From contig NZ_AUGM01000018.1 in assembly GCF_000422665.1 (NCBI RefSeq), positions 1 to 64,000 on the forward strand: a stretch of DNA of 64,000 nucleotides, written 5' to 3'. The position numbers and the translations under genes were made by a program. Below, one piece after another: positions 36,549 through 45,830 of this stretch. The notes under the pieces are model-generated. The model did not search any database, was not told where the DNA came from, and worked only from the letters and a program-made list of their open reading frames with translations. The stretch is from Ferrimonas senticii DSM 18821. Its GTDB lineage: Bacteria > Pseudomonadota > Gammaproteobacteria > Enterobacterales > Shewanellaceae. The number at the start of each line of letters is the position of its first letter. Positions within the stretch are counted from its first letter, which is position 1.

Positions 36549-38609
36549 TTAATCGGTCTCGCTGAATTTGCTGATGGCTCCGCTGGGCCAGCGGATCTGC
36601 GCTGTAGGTAGGTTACTGATGCAGCGGATCACCCCATTTTGAATTGATTTTTGCGCACTTTGGTAGATGGCGCTGGGGTTCAGCACTGGGGCATTTAAGG
36701 TCGCCGGCTGTAGCAGGAGATAGGCGTGCTGATTAAAGTGGTGGGTCTGTTCGATGGCACCACACAGCGCCAGTTGCACCAGTTGAATGCTGCATTCCGG
36801 TGGCAACTGCAACAGTGAACCGGGTTGAAACGGAATGTCGATGGCGCCGATGGCGATACGGCCATTACCGCAATGGCGCCGCAACGACCAACGGTCGATA
36901 CGCTCTAACAATCCCGTCAAGAACTGCACCCGCTGGTTACCGTCGATTACCATTGCAAACCGACCAGGACTGGTTTCATAAAGCTGCTTTAAGCCTTCCT
37001 GGGTGCCAAGACGAATCGCAATTTGTTGGCGTAGTTTGATGAATTCGCCGCGCCCTAATTGCAGTTCCATATTGGGCAGGTTGCCCAACTGGATCAGCAC
37101 CAGCATGCCGCGATGTTGCGGCATTTGCTGGATTAGCGCGTTGCGATTGGGTAGCGCGACATCGGTTTGATGGTACAGCAAGTGCTGCACTTGGCTCTCT
37201 TGGTCACGCTGCTTGCGAATTCGGCGCAAGCTTACAAGAAGCGCCAGCAGCAGTATCACGATGGTAAGGGTAAGGATCTGCAAATAGAAGTTGAGTTCAT
37301 CCAACTTGCTTTGCTGCTGTCGCTGGTGCTGCTGTTGTTGCTCTCCGCGCTGGCGCAGATGGTGCTTGGCTAACTGTTTTAGGGTCTCTTTACCGGTCGT
37401 TTCCGCTTGATAACGGATGGTATCGCTGAATTTTAATAGCAGTTGCCACGCTCGATTGTAGTCGCCGAGCAGGTGATAAGCTTGGGCTTTGAGCTTAAGC
37501 AGTTGATGACGGAAGCTGTTCGGCATCAAGGTCGCTTCAAATTGTTCAATCAGCGCCAGCGCTTGGCGGCCATCTTGCTCGGCCAGCAGTAGCCGAATTT
37601 CAGTTAGCATCGCCTGTTTTTTAAAGTGCTCGTGACCAAGCTGTTTAAAGGTGACTTCGGCGCTGTCGAGATAACTACGTGCTTTACCAAATTGGGCCAT
37701 CGCCAGATAGCTTTCACTCAGCGACAGATGGACAGTGGCTAACTGCAGCGGCGAGTTGGTCTGGGCAATGGCGGTTTGTGCCAATAGCAGATAATGCACC
37801 GCTTGCTCAAACTGCAATTGCTGTTGGTATACCTCGGCCAGTTGGGTCATGGCGATGCTGTGTAGGTACGGTATTGGTTCACTTAGCTCAGCGGCGCGAT
37901 GGCTAAAGTGCATGGCGTTCAGCATATCGCTAAGGCCGAGATATAGATCGCTTAGGCGCAGGTACAGCTCCACGCTGAAGCGCAGATCGTTGACTTTCGG
38001 TTCCAGCGCTAGGGCGATTTGAAAGTGATCAACCGCTAACTGGTATTGGCCCATGCGCCGGTAAAATTGCCCCAAATAGGCGTTTAAGCGAGCCTTCTCT
38101 AGTTCGCCCAGATTGGCGGCAACCACTTGTGCCAGTTGCAACTGTTGCAGTGTTTGGGGATTGCGTTTGAGCTTGTCCAGTTGTCGAGCTTGGAGTAGTA
38201 GGCTGTCGAAGTAGAGTTGTTGGCTGAATTTACTCGACAGCGGCGCCAGCAGTTTGCTGGCGCGCTTTGCTTCGGCCAAGCCACTAAGCACTTTGCTGGC
38301 GAACAGTTCGGCGCGCTCGGATTTTAGAAGCTTTAACCAGCCCTTTTGCAACTGGCTTAAATTGCGCCCTTGCAAGCGCTGTAGATGGGCATCAGCTGAC
38401 GCGAGGTCGTGCTGGCGGATTGCCGCATTGGCCAGCAGCAGATAGCGGTCACTGACGCTGTTATCGCTGTGGCTCGGGTAACTGGCAATACTTTGTGGTA
38501 ATAACTCTGGCTGGCTGCGGACTTGCTGGTATAGCAGCAATAAGCGTTCGCCGGAATAACCCCACGCTGGAGTCGAAAGTAAAACCAGAAGGCAGAACAG
38601 GCGCAGCAT
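36549..38609 (-). CDS. Exported TPR protein with transmembrane helix and degenerate GGDEF-like domain
   Basis: A 686-residue protein. A signal peptide (residues 1-17) is followed by about 430 residues of tetratricopeptide-type helical repeats (for example NAYLGQFYRRMGQYQLAVDHF), then a glutamine-rich coiled coil, and one membrane helix near residue 450 (ILTLTIVILLLALLVSL). The cytoplasmic end begins like a GGDEF domain (ALPNRNALIQQM), but no GGDEF or equivalent active-site sequence is present. It therefore probably cannot make c-di-GMP and may bind a ligand or partner instead. The layout is that of a periplasmic-sensing signalling protein. ATG at 38609 is chosen because it opens the signal peptide. 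Confidence 0.8.
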   Translation of the reverse strand: MLRLFCLLVLLSTPAWGYSGERLLLLYQQVRSQPELLPQSIASYPSHSDNSVSDRYLLLANAAIRQHDLASADAHLQRLQGRNLSQLQKGWLKLLKSERAELFASKVLSGLAEAKRASKLLAPLSSKFSQQLYFDSLLLQARQLDKLKRNPQTLQQLQLAQVVAANLGELEKARLNAYLGQFYRRMGQYQLAVDHFQIALALEPKVNDLRFSVELYLRLSDLYLGLSDMLNAMHFSHRAAELSEPIPYLHSIAMTQLAEVYQQQLQFEQAVHYLLLAQTAIAQTNSPLQLATVHLSLSESYLAMAQFGKARSYLDSAEVTFKQLGHEHFKKQAMLTEIRLLLAEQDGRQALALIEQFEATLMPNSFRHQLLKLKAQAYHLLGDYNRAWQLLLKFSDTIRYQAETTGKETLKQLAKHHLRQRGEQQQQHQRQQQSKLDELNFYLQILTLTIVILLLALLVSLRRIRKQRDQESQVQHLLYHQTDVALPNRNALIQQMPQHRGMLVLIQLGNLPNMELQLGRGEFIKLRQQIAIRLGTQEGLKQLYETSPGRFAMVIDGNQRVQFLTGLLERIDRWSLRRHCGNGRIAIGAIDIPFQPGSLLQLPPECSIQLVQLALCGAIEQTHHFNQHAYLLLQPATLNAPVLNPSAIYQSAQKSIQNGVIRCISNLPTAQIRWPSGAISKFSETD

Positions 38610-38661
38610 GCAATAGCCGGATCCGATAAGTGGCGCTGCCATTAAGGCAGCGCTGGCTTGA

Positions 38662-39576
38662 TTAAATGGTCTCGTCGACGCCGCCCATGGCGTCGAGCAG
38701 ATTAGGCCACAGCTTTTCAAACTCACCGCACATCAGTGAAAAGTCGGCATCCAGCCGAGCGGCAAGATCTTCTTTGTCGATGTCGTCGTTATGATCTTGT
38801 AGCACGTCGGCAAATTTCAGTCGCTTCAACGACAGATCGCCATGCAGCACAAAGCTGATGCTTTCAGACCAGTCCAAAGCGACTTTGGATGCCAATAACC
38901 CGTTATCAAGATAGGCTTTAACTTCATCGCTATCTAGTGGCAAGTCTTTGATTTTTATGCTGCCACCAGCTTCAGCCAAGCTTTTTAGTTCGGCTTCTTC
39001 TTGCAGTTCAAACAGGTTGCCGACGCGGCCGGTGCGAACCCAATCGGTCATCGCTTCTTCTGGCAGTGTATTTGGTAACAGCGGCGCTACTGGCAGTGAG
39101 CCGATGGCTTGGCGCAGCAGCGACAGTAACTCTTCGGCGCGATTGGCACTGGAGCAGTCCACCAATATCAACTGCTGCTTTGGCATGATCAGTGCCCGAA
39201 TCTGCTTGCGGCGGCTGAATGCGCGCGGCAGCAGGGTGGCGATGATGTCCTCTTTCAATGCGTCTTTTTCCGCTTTACGAGCAGGGCGGCCTTGTTCCGA
39301 TTCTAAGGCTTGCAGACGCTCGTCCAGCTCTTCGCGGATCACCGAGGCAGGTAACATCTTTTCCTCTTTCTCCATGGCGATCATCAGGTTGTTTCCGGCG
39401 CCATGAACCAGAGCTTGGCCCACTTTGTTGCCCAGTGCTTTGACAAAGCCCAGTTTTACCGTTTCTTGGCTGTTGGCTGGGGTAAAGCGATAGGCATCAA
39501 GACGCTGTTCAAGCTCTTCAATGGACCAGTCGATCGCTTTGGTTAGCCGGTACGGCTGGGCGTTTTTAAACCACAT
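38662..39576 (-). CDS. rdgC: Recombination-associated protein RdgC
   Basis: A 304-residue ring-forming DNA-binding protein that limits RecA activity and is nucleoid associated. The N-terminus MWFKNAQPYRLTK and the segments LPRAFSRRKQIRALI, LALDWSES-like and LHGDLSLKRLKFAD are diagnostic. Length equals E. coli RdgC (303). It is transcribed alone, divergent from the porin gene, with the TPR protein gene 52 bases behind it. Confidence 0.96.
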   Translation of the reverse strand: MWFKNAQPYRLTKAIDWSIEELEQRLDAYRFTPANSQETVKLGFVKALGNKVGQALVHGAGNNLMIAMEKEEKMLPASVIREELDERLQALESEQGRPARKAEKDALKEDIIATLLPRAFSRRKQIRALIMPKQQLILVDCSSANRAEELLSLLRQAIGSLPVAPLLPNTLPEEAMTDWVRTGRVGNLFELQEEAELKSLAEAGGSIKIKDLPLDSDEVKAYLDNGLLASKVALDWSESISFVLHGDLSLKRLKFADVLQDHNDDIDKEDLAARLDADFSLMCGEFEKLWPNLLDAMGGVDETI

Positions 39577-39736
39577 GGAGGTTACCTATAAAAGCGGGGC
39601 AGAAAGCTAAGGTGGCAGTGTAAGGAAAAGCGTTAAACGGTGCAATGCGCACTATTTTTTCCAGTTTGCCGCTGATTTAAAAGTTAAAAAAACACCGGTT
39701 GTGGTAGCGCTGTGCCGCTTTTTTATTGTTGGTGTG

Positions 39737-39772
39737 TTGTAATGAAAATGTCATGGATTGTTGAAATATAAG
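39737..39772 (+). promoter_or_regulatory. Pho box and -10 of the porin gene
   Basis: TTGTAATGAAAATGTCAT (39737-39754) fits the Pho box: two 7-mers of the CTGTCAT/CTGTAAT type with a 4-base spacer. A -10-like TATAAG follows 12 bases later, the distance seen at PhoB-activated promoters lacking a -35 box. A further imperfect pair (GTGTCAT, CTGACAT) lies at 39772-39791. The PhoB gene is encoded 1.4 kb downstream. Confidence 0.65.
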
Positions 39773-39849
39773 TGTCATGTGACGCTGACATGATTCGCCC
39801 TGTTTTCTGCTGAATCCAGACAAACACAATGACAAACAAGGAAATGATA

Positions 39850-40809
39850 ATGCTCTCAACCAAGCGTACTGTTTTGGCGGCTGCCCTGGCTGCTGCTGTG
39901 ATCCCATCTGTAGCCATGGCCGAGGCACTGACCCTGTACGGCAAAGTGAATATTGAAGCGGGCTATAACGACTTTGATGACAGCAATAGCGAGGCTGCAG
40001 AAACTGAGGTGCGTTCAAACTCATCGCGTTTGGGCGTTAAAGGCGAAATCGAATTGAGCCCATCATTAACCGCGTTTTATACCGTTGAGTATGAAGTGGA
40101 TACCGATAGCGATGACAAAAATAACTTTAAAGCACGCAACCAGTTTGTCGGCTTGAAGGGCGATTTGGGCTCGGTCGCGCTGGGTCGCAATGACACCGTA
40201 TTGAAAAAGTCGCAGGGTAAGGTGGATATCTTCTCCGACTATTCCGGCGATATGAAAAACTATGGCTTTCAAGGCGAGAACCGAGAAGAGCAAACGGTCA
40301 GTTACCTGACACCGACCTTGGGCCTGTTTAGCGCAGGGCTGACCTATGTGGCCGAAGGTTCTGCTGATTCGGTGGATGCCAACGGCAAGCCGACCGATGG
40401 TTTTTCTTTGGCAGCGATGTACGGTGATGCCAAGTTCAAAAAGTCCGATTTTTACCTAGCTGCGGCTTATGATGCCGACATCGATAAACAAGACAGCGTG
40501 ATGCGCTTTACTGCTGGTGCCAAAGTTGCTGGCATCAAACTGGGGGCCTTGTATCAACAACAAGAGGCCTTCAACAGCGTATCCAAAGACGGCTTGTTAT
40601 TGTCGGCCGCTTACGGTATCGATGACCTCACCTTAAAAGCGCAGTTTGTTGATATGGAAGACACTGCCGATGGCTTCTCGGTTGGCGCCGACTATAAACT
40701 GGCGAAAACCACCAAGCTGTTTGCTTACTATACCGATCGCTCATACGAGGATCAGTTAAACAGCAAGTCGGGCGCTTTTGCAGCCGTGGGGCTGGAACAC
40801 AAGTTCTAA
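39850..40809 (+). CDS. Gram-negative porin, probably phosphate-starvation induced
   Basis: A 319-residue outer-membrane beta-barrel porin of the general bacterial porin type. A signal peptide ends at AMA near residue 24. The mature start EALTLYGKVNIEAGY is typical, FVGLKGDLGSVALGRNDT matches loop 3 porin sequences, and the terminal phenylalanine (GLEHKF) is the usual outer-membrane signature. ATG at 39850 has AAGGA seven bases before it; two earlier ATGs in frame are less well placed. Aspartate-rich loops are present. The Pho box ahead and phoBR behind suggest a role like PhoE/OprP, importing phosphate or anions. Confidence 0.9.
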   Translation: MLSTKRTVLAAALAAAVIPSVAMAEALTLYGKVNIEAGYNDFDDSNSEAAETEVRSNSSRLGVKGEIELSPSLTAFYTVEYEVDTDSDDKNNFKARNQFVGLKGDLGSVALGRNDTVLKKSQGKVDIFSDYSGDMKNYGFQGENREEQTVSYLTPTLGLFSAGLTYVAEGSADSVDANGKPTDGFSLAAMYGDAKFKKSDFYLAAAYDADIDKQDSVMRFTAGAKVAGIKLGALYQQQEAFNSVSKDGLLLSAAYGIDDLTLKAQFVDMEDTADGFSVGADYKLAKTTKLFAYYTDRSYEDQLNSKSGAFAAVGLEHKF

Positions 40810-40834
40810 CGGTGCTAATCACATCGCCATCGAG

Positions 40835-40860
40835 AAAGGAGCCAGACGGCTCCTTTTTGT
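40835..40860 (+). terminator. Intrinsic terminator after the porin gene
   Basis: A 9-bp stem AAAGGAGCC/GGCTCCTTT with loop AGAC, running into TTTGTTG. Confidence 0.9.
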
Positions 40861-40873
40861 TGGTAAATGACTT

Positions 40874-41035
40874 ATACCAATTCACCTAAATATCTGATCA
40901 CTATTGCTGGTTTAAATCGTCTCACTCTGCGTTACTCAACTTACTGGTAGAGCCACTAGCAGCGGCGTTGAGCGCCTTGATTGAGACGATTTCTCCTTCG
41001 CACTAGATAGACCATTTACTTAAGTGAATTGGTAT
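40874..41035. repeat. 162-bp terminal-inverted-repeat element
   Basis: A non-coding block bounded by ATACCAATTCAC (left) and GTGAATTGGTAT (right), with the inverted similarity extending a few bases further inward. An inner inverted pair is built on AATCGTCTCA/TGAGACGATT (about 40915 and 40983). The structure is that of a MITE or structured intergenic repeat. Only one copy is in this window. It is unrelated in sequence to the 247-bp elements, although both contain TAGAGCCACTA-like text. Confidence 0.7.
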
Positions 41036-41122
41036 CACTCACCTAGCGGGTTGGTGCACTTTGTCGACCTATTGCGGCCAATACGATTTCGGTTTGTTAT
41101 CAATAGGCTGATCTCGTACCCT

Positions 41123-41156
41123 TAGTCATATTTCTGTCACTTAGTTGCCAGATAAT
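41123..41156 (+). promoter_or_regulatory. Pho box and -10 of phoB
   Basis: TAGTCATATTTCTGTCAC (41123-41140) is a two-half Pho box with a 4-base spacer. GATAAT lies exactly 10 bases after it (41151-41156). This is the classical architecture of a PhoB-activated promoter and implies positive autoregulation of phoBR. Confidence 0.7.
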
Positions 41157-41194
41157 CATCCGCGAATCGTCACCCGTGGACCCTAGTTACTGCT

Positions 41195-41884
41195 ATGACT
41201 GCAAATATTCTAATCATTGAAGATGAATCGGCCATCCGCGAGATGCTGGCGTTTGTGCTGGAACAGCACGGCTTTCGCACTACCGCTGCCGCTGATTACA
41301 ACCAAGGCCTTGAGGCCGTAACCGAACCGTACCCCGATTTGATTTTGCTGGATTGGATGCTGCCTGGTGGCAGCGGTGTGCAGTTGGCGAAAACCCTGCG
41401 CAGCAACGAGCATACTCGCCAGATCCCAATCATTATGTTGACCGCTCGCGGTGAAGAGGAAGATCGGGTGAAGGGGCTGGAAGTCGGTGCCGACGATTAC
41501 ATGACTAAGCCGTTTTCACCGAAAGAGCTGGTGGCACGGATCAAAGCGGTACTGCGCCGGGCTGCCCCGACTCGCTTGGAAGAAGCGGTTGAGGTGCAGG
41601 GTCTACGACTTGATCCGGTGTCTCATCGGGTCACCATCGATGACGCCAACTTGGATATGGGGCCAACCGAGTTTCGCTTATTGCACTTCTTTATGACTCA
41701 TCCAGAGCGGGTCTACAGTCGCGAACAGTTGCTTGATAACGTCTGGGGCACCAATGTCTACGTCGAAGACCGCACCGTTGATGTGCATATCCGGCGGCTG
41801 CGTAAAGCGATTCAAGAGCAAGGGCATGATCGCCTGATCCAAACCGTTCGCGGCGCCGGCTATCGCTTTTCTACTCGCGTTTAA
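41195..41884 (+). CDS. phoB: Phosphate regulon response regulator PhoB
   Basis: A 229-residue OmpR-family response regulator. The receiver domain has the acidic pair in IIEDE, the phosphoacceptor D53 ([10 protein letters not shown]) and the conserved lysine in DDYMTKPF. The C-terminal winged helix has [27 protein letters not shown] and [12 protein letters not shown], closely matching PhoB. It activates phosphate-starvation genes at Pho boxes; one precedes this gene and another precedes the porin gene. phoR follows. Confidence 0.97.
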   Translation: MTANILIIEDESAIREMLAFVLEQHGFRTTAAADYNQGLEAVTEPYPDLILLDWMLPGGSGVQLAKTLRSNEHTRQIPIIMLTARGEEEDRVKGLEVGADDYMTKPFSPKELVARIKAVLRRAAPTRLEEAVEVQGLRLDPVSHRVTIDDANLDMGPTEFRLLHFFMTHPERVYSREQLLDNVWGTNVYVEDRTVDVHIRRLRKAIQEQGHDRLIQTVRGAGYRFSTRV

Positions 41885-41956
41885 CGGTTGATTTCTCCCT
41901 GCAATACCCGACAGCCACTGCTGTCGGGTATGGCGATCTTAAAGTGTGTCGATTGC

Positions 41957-43258
41957 ATGTTTGAAGAGTATTCCAAAACCCAGTTAGTGGTGCGACTGCT
42001 GTTGTGGTTTGTGCCATTCACCGCTGTCGGTCTGTATTTTGAGCAACTGCCGTGGGCGCTGCTCGTGGCGACGTGGTTGCTGATGTTTTGGCACTACCGA
42101 CACCTTAACCGGTTGGCGAATTGGCTGTGGCACGATCGCAGCCTAACGCCGCCGCACGGCAGTGGCAGCTGGGAACCGATCTTTAACGGCATCTATCGCT
42201 TGCAGGGTAAGAACCGTCGGCGTCGAGCGCAGCTGGCGCGGATGTTGTCACGCTTTCGGGAAGGGGCAGAGGCGCTGCCGGATGCCACCTTAGTGCTGAG
42301 CGCCGAGGGCGAAATTCAATGGAGTAACAAGCTGGCGCAACACCTATTGGGAGTGCACTGGCCGAAAGATTCTGGCAACCGCATCCACAATCTGCTGCGC
42401 CATCCGCAGTTCATCAGTTACTGGCACAAGCGAGAGTTTAGCGAACCATTAGAGTTGCACTCGCCGGTAAACGATGCCCGAATTTTAGAGATCCGAGTGA
42501 TGGCTTACGGTGATAGCCAACGCCTGCTGATTGCCCGTGATATTACCCGAGTGCGGCAACTTGAAGAGATGCGTCGGGACTTTGTAGCTAACGTTTCCCA
42601 TGAATTGAAAACGCCGTTGACGGTATTGCAAGGGTATGTGGAGATCATGCAGATGACCGCAGAGCCAGGCTCGATGATCGCCAAGCAATACGATGCGATG
42701 GATGAGCAGTCGCAGCGGATGAAAAACCTAATTGACCGGCTGCTGGTGTTATCGCGTATCGAATCGGCAACCGACATCGATCTCAAGCATCGGGTCGATA
42801 TGGCTGAAATTTTTCAACGGATAAGGCTGGAGGCGGAAGAGTTGTCCGCCGGTCAGCATCAACTGCGGTTTGATATCGATGCGCACTTGCAGGTGTTTGG
42901 CGACGAAATGCAGCTGCACAGCGCCTGTGCCAACCTGGTACAAAATGCGATTCGCTACAGCCAAGCTGGCACCGAAGTCACGGTTCGCTGGGCGCTGGTG
43001 CATGGCAAACCAACATTCAGTGTTGATGACAGCGGCGAGGGGATATCAGCGGAGCATATCCCGCGATTGACCGAGCGGTTCTACCGGGTTGATCGCGCCC
43101 GCTCACGCAACACCGGCGGCAGCGGTTTGGGGCTGGCGATCGTCAAGCACGCGTTAAGCCACCACAACAGCCAACTGCAGATCCGTTCGGTGCTAGGGCA
43201 GGGCAGCCGGTTTTGGTTTGAACTACCGACGTCGCTGCACGCGCCGCAATCGGCTTAG
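41957..43258 (+). CDS. phoR: Phosphate regulon sensor histidine kinase PhoR
   Basis: A 433-residue inner-membrane histidine kinase. Two membrane helices lie in the first 50 residues, then a PAS-like domain (about 100-200), the H-box with H215 in NVSHELKTPLTVLQGY, and the catalytic domain with N, G1 and G2 boxes (NLVQNAIRYS, DDSGEGI, GGSGLGLAIVKH). The PHGSGSWEPIF and ERFYRVDRARSR segments are PhoR-specific. The ATG at 41957 aligns with the E. coli start; the frame is open back to 41888, 3 bases after phoB. It partners with PhoB. Confidence 0.95.
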   Translation: MFEEYSKTQLVVRLLLWFVPFTAVGLYFEQLPWALLVATWLLMFWHYRHLNRLANWLWHDRSLTPPHGSGSWEPIFNGIYRLQGKNRRRRAQLARMLSRFREGAEALPDATLVLSAEGEIQWSNKLAQHLLGVHWPKDSGNRIHNLLRHPQFISYWHKREFSEPLELHSPVNDARILEIRVMAYGDSQRLLIARDITRVRQLEEMRRDFVANVSHELKTPLTVLQGYVEIMQMTAEPGSMIAKQYDAMDEQSQRMKNLIDRLLVLSRIESATDIDLKHRVDMAEIFQRIRLEAEELSAGQHQLRFDIDAHLQVFGDEMQLHSACANLVQNAIRYSQAGTEVTVRWALVHGKPTFSVDDSGEGISAEHIPRLTERFYRVDRARSRNTGGSGLGLAIVKHALSHHNSQLQIRSVLGQGSRFWFELPTSLHAPQSA

Positions 43259-43293
43259 TCGGTGCAGTCGGTACCAATGAATAGGGGCCAGCA

Positions 43294-44277
43294 ATGGCGA
43301 TGAGCACAATACGACAAATTATCAGCGCAGTGGCGCTGACAACGTTGCTGTGTGCCGCAGCCGCAGCTCAGCCGCAACAGCAATCATTACCCGATTACGT
43401 CAAGCGCAGTGGGGTTAGCGGTAATCTGTCGTCGGTGGGCTCGGATACTCTAGCGAATTTGATGACCCTGTGGGCGGAAGCCTTTCGGCGCCACTACCCT
43501 AATATCAACCCGCAGATCCAAGCGGCAGGGTCGTCAACGGCACCGCCAGCGCTGGCCGCTGGTACCAGCCAGATAGGCCCCATGAGCCGGCAGATGCGTC
43601 CGAGCGAAGTGGAAGCCTTTGTTAAACGTCACGGTTATAAGCCAACGGCGGTGCGGGTAGCGATCGATGCACTGGCACTGTTTGTTCATAAAGACAATCC
43701 CATCAGCGGCTTAACGCTGGCGCAAGTAGATGGGATATTCTCAGCTACCCAACGCTGCGGTGGTGACAGCATCGATTATTGGTGGCAATTGGCACTGACC
43801 GGCAAGTGGCAACTGCGCGACATTCAGTTGTATGGCCGTAATTCGGTTTCCGGCACCTACGGCTATTTTAAGAAACGGGCGTTGTGCGGCGGTGATTTTA
43901 AGGCCGAGGTCAACGAGCAACCCGGTTCAGCTTCGGTAGTGCAATCGGTATCAACGTCGCTGAATGCCATTGGCTATTCGGGGATTGGTTATCAAACCGC
44001 AGGCGTTAAGACGGTAGCGATTGCCAAACATGGCGACGATTATGTTGCTGCTACCGCCGCCAATGCCGCCAATGGCAGCTACCCACTCAGCCGCTATCTG
44101 TATATCTACGTCAACAAACACCCCAATAAGCCGCTAGCGCCGCTGACTGCAGAGTTTCTGCGGTTTATCTTGTCCAAAGAGGGGCAAGCGGTGGTCAGCA
44201 AAGATGGCTACGTACCGTTGCCGTGGACAGTGGTGCAACGGGATCTGCAGGTATTAGGACTGCCGCTGACGCAGTGA
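43294..44277 (+). CDS. PstS-family phosphate-binding protein
   Basis: A 327-residue exported substrate-binding protein. A signal peptide covers about residues 1-25. Phosphate-contact motifs of the family are visible: [18 protein letters not shown] near the N-terminus, [21 protein letters not shown], and [14 protein letters not shown]. It differs from enterobacterial PstS and is nearer the SphX/PstS2-like group. It probably captures phosphate in the periplasm for a Pst ABC transporter, but pstC, pstA and pstB are not in this window. It lies 35 bases after phoR and is likely cotranscribed with it. Confidence 0.88.
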   Translation: MAMSTIRQIISAVALTTLLCAAAAAQPQQQSLPDYVKRSGVSGNLSSVGSDTLANLMTLWAEAFRRHYPNINPQIQAAGSSTAPPALAAGTSQIGPMSRQMRPSEVEAFVKRHGYKPTAVRVAIDALALFVHKDNPISGLTLAQVDGIFSATQRCGGDSIDYWWQLALTGKWQLRDIQLYGRNSVSGTYGYFKKRALCGGDFKAEVNEQPGSASVVQSVSTSLNAIGYSGIGYQTAGVKTVAIAKHGDDYVAATAANAANGSYPLSRYLYIYVNKHPNKPLAPLTAEFLRFILSKEGQAVVSKDGYVPLPWTVVQRDLQVLGLPLTQ

Positions 44278-44296
44278 TTGGCAGGGCTCGCTAAGC

Positions 44297-44321
44297 AAAA
44301 GCCGCCGGTTGGCGGCTTTTT
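44297..44321. terminator. Bidirectional terminator
   Basis: A 10-bp perfect stem AAAAGCCGCC/GGCGGCTTTT with loop GGTT, T-rich on both strands, between the PstS-like gene (plus) and the carboxypeptidase gene (minus). Confidence 0.92.
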
Positions 44322-44333
44322 AGTGGCTTTAGC

Positions 44334-45821
44334 TTACTTCACTAGATAGCGCTCGCTTAGATGGCGTTTAAAGTGCTTGGCGTTCAGCGCTTCACCACTG
44401 GCATGGCGAACCAGTTCGTCGGTGGTTAGGGTGCTGCCGTGACGCCAGATTTTCTCCTCTAACCAGCTGAAGATTGGGGTTAGATCGCCGCTGGTGACGA
44501 CATTGTCGACATCGACCGTCTGTCGCATCGCCGCCATAAATTGCGCCGCGTACATCGCCCCCAAAGTGTAAGAGGGGAAATAACCAAAGGTGCCATCGGT
44601 CCAGTGAATGTCCTGCATACAGCCATTTTGATAATTGCCAGCGGTCGATAGCCCAAGGTACTGCTGCATTTTTTGATGCCACAGTTCTGGCACATCACGA
44701 TGGCTGATCTGGCCGTTGATCAGATCTCGTTCGATCTCGAATCGCAAGATCACGTGCGCCGGATAGGTTAGTTCATCGGCATCAACCCGGATAAAGCCTT
44801 TCTCCACCTTGGTATACAGTCGGTGCAGATTGTCGAGCTCAAACAGCTTGCTATCGTGCTGCGGGAACTGCTGCGCCGCCATGTGGGACAGATGGCTGAC
44901 AAAGGCGCGGCTGCGACCCAACTGCATCTCGAAAAACAGCGATTGCGATTCATGCAGCCCCATCGAACGTGCCTCACCGGCAGGCAGCCCGGCCAGTAAT
45001 TTAGGCAGGCCTTGTTCGTAACGAGCGTGGCCGGTTTCGTGGACAATCCCCATCAACGATTGGGTAAATTCCTGCTCGTTGTAGCGGGTGGTGATCCGCA
45101 CATCGGTTGGTACGCCGCCGCAAAACGGATGAGTACTTTCATCCAAGCGGCCGTGATTAAAATCAAATTGCAGCAGTTGCATTACCTGCTGGCCTAGGGC
45201 TTTTTGCGCCGTTGCTGGGAATTGGCCGCTGGCTTCAATAATTGGTTGCTTAGCCTGTTTGTCGATCGCTTGATCGATCATCTCTGGTAGCCAAGTTTTT
45301 ACGTCACTGAACAGCGCATCGAGTTGCGCGGTGGTGACGCCAGGCTCGTAGAGATCCAGCATCGCGTCGTAGCGACTGCAACCGTTTACCTCGGCGCGAA
45401 TTTGCGCTTCCTCTTGCGACAGCTTCACCACCTCGGCCCAGTTTTTTTCAAAGCCAATCCAGTCGTTCTGGCTTCGCTGACTGCGCCACGCGTGTTCGCA
45501 TTTCGCCCCCGCCAAGGATTGGGTTTTAACCAGAGACTCAGGCAGTACCGTCGCTTGCTGCCACTGGCGTTTCATCTCCCGTAGGCTGGCTTGTTGTTGC
45601 GCGGATAACGATTGGTTCTCGGCATCGTTAAACCAATCCGCCAGTTGCGGCTGGTTTTGCAGTTGGTGCAGATGCACCGATAACGTGGCCATTGCTTCGC
45701 TGCGCGCGTCGTTGCCGCCGCTGGGCATCATTGCCGCTTGATCCCAGCCGCAGATCGCGGCTAGGTGGTTGAAGTGCGATAGGGTTTTGGCGTGCTCGGT
45801 GAGTTTGTCAAACGCGTTCAT
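44334..45821 (-). CDS. M32-family carboxypeptidase (carboxypeptidase Taq type)
   Basis: A 495-residue cytoplasmic zinc metallocarboxypeptidase. The HExxH site is HETGH near residue 260, with the downstream glutamate in LHESQSLFFE and the family motif TDVRITTRY upstream. Predicted nearly all-helical, as in M32 enzymes, which release C-terminal residues from peptides. The ATG at 45821 has GGAG five bases upstream; a GTG two codons earlier is possible. It starts 9 bases after the xseA stop and is probably cotranscribed with it. Confidence 0.93.
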   Translation of the reverse strand: MNAFDKLTEHAKTLSHFNHLAAICGWDQAAMMPSGGNDARSEAMATLSVHLHQLQNQPQLADWFNDAENQSLSAQQQASLREMKRQWQQATVLPESLVKTQSLAGAKCEHAWRSQRSQNDWIGFEKNWAEVVKLSQEEAQIRAEVNGCSRYDAMLDLYEPGVTTAQLDALFSDVKTWLPEMIDQAIDKQAKQPIIEASGQFPATAQKALGQQVMQLLQFDFNHGRLDESTHPFCGGVPTDVRITTRYNEQEFTQSLMGIVHETGHARYEQGLPKLLAGLPAGEARSMGLHESQSLFFEMQLGRSRAFVSHLSHMAAQQFPQHDSKLFELDNLHRLYTKVEKGFIRVDADELTYPAHVILRFEIERDLINGQISHRDVPELWHQKMQQYLGLSTAGNYQNGCMQDIHWTDGTFGYFPSYTLGAMYAAQFMAAMRQTVDVDNVVTSGDLTPIFSWLEEKIWRHGSTLTTDELVRHASGEALNAKHFKRHLSERYLVK

Positions 45822-45830
45822 GGCCACTCC

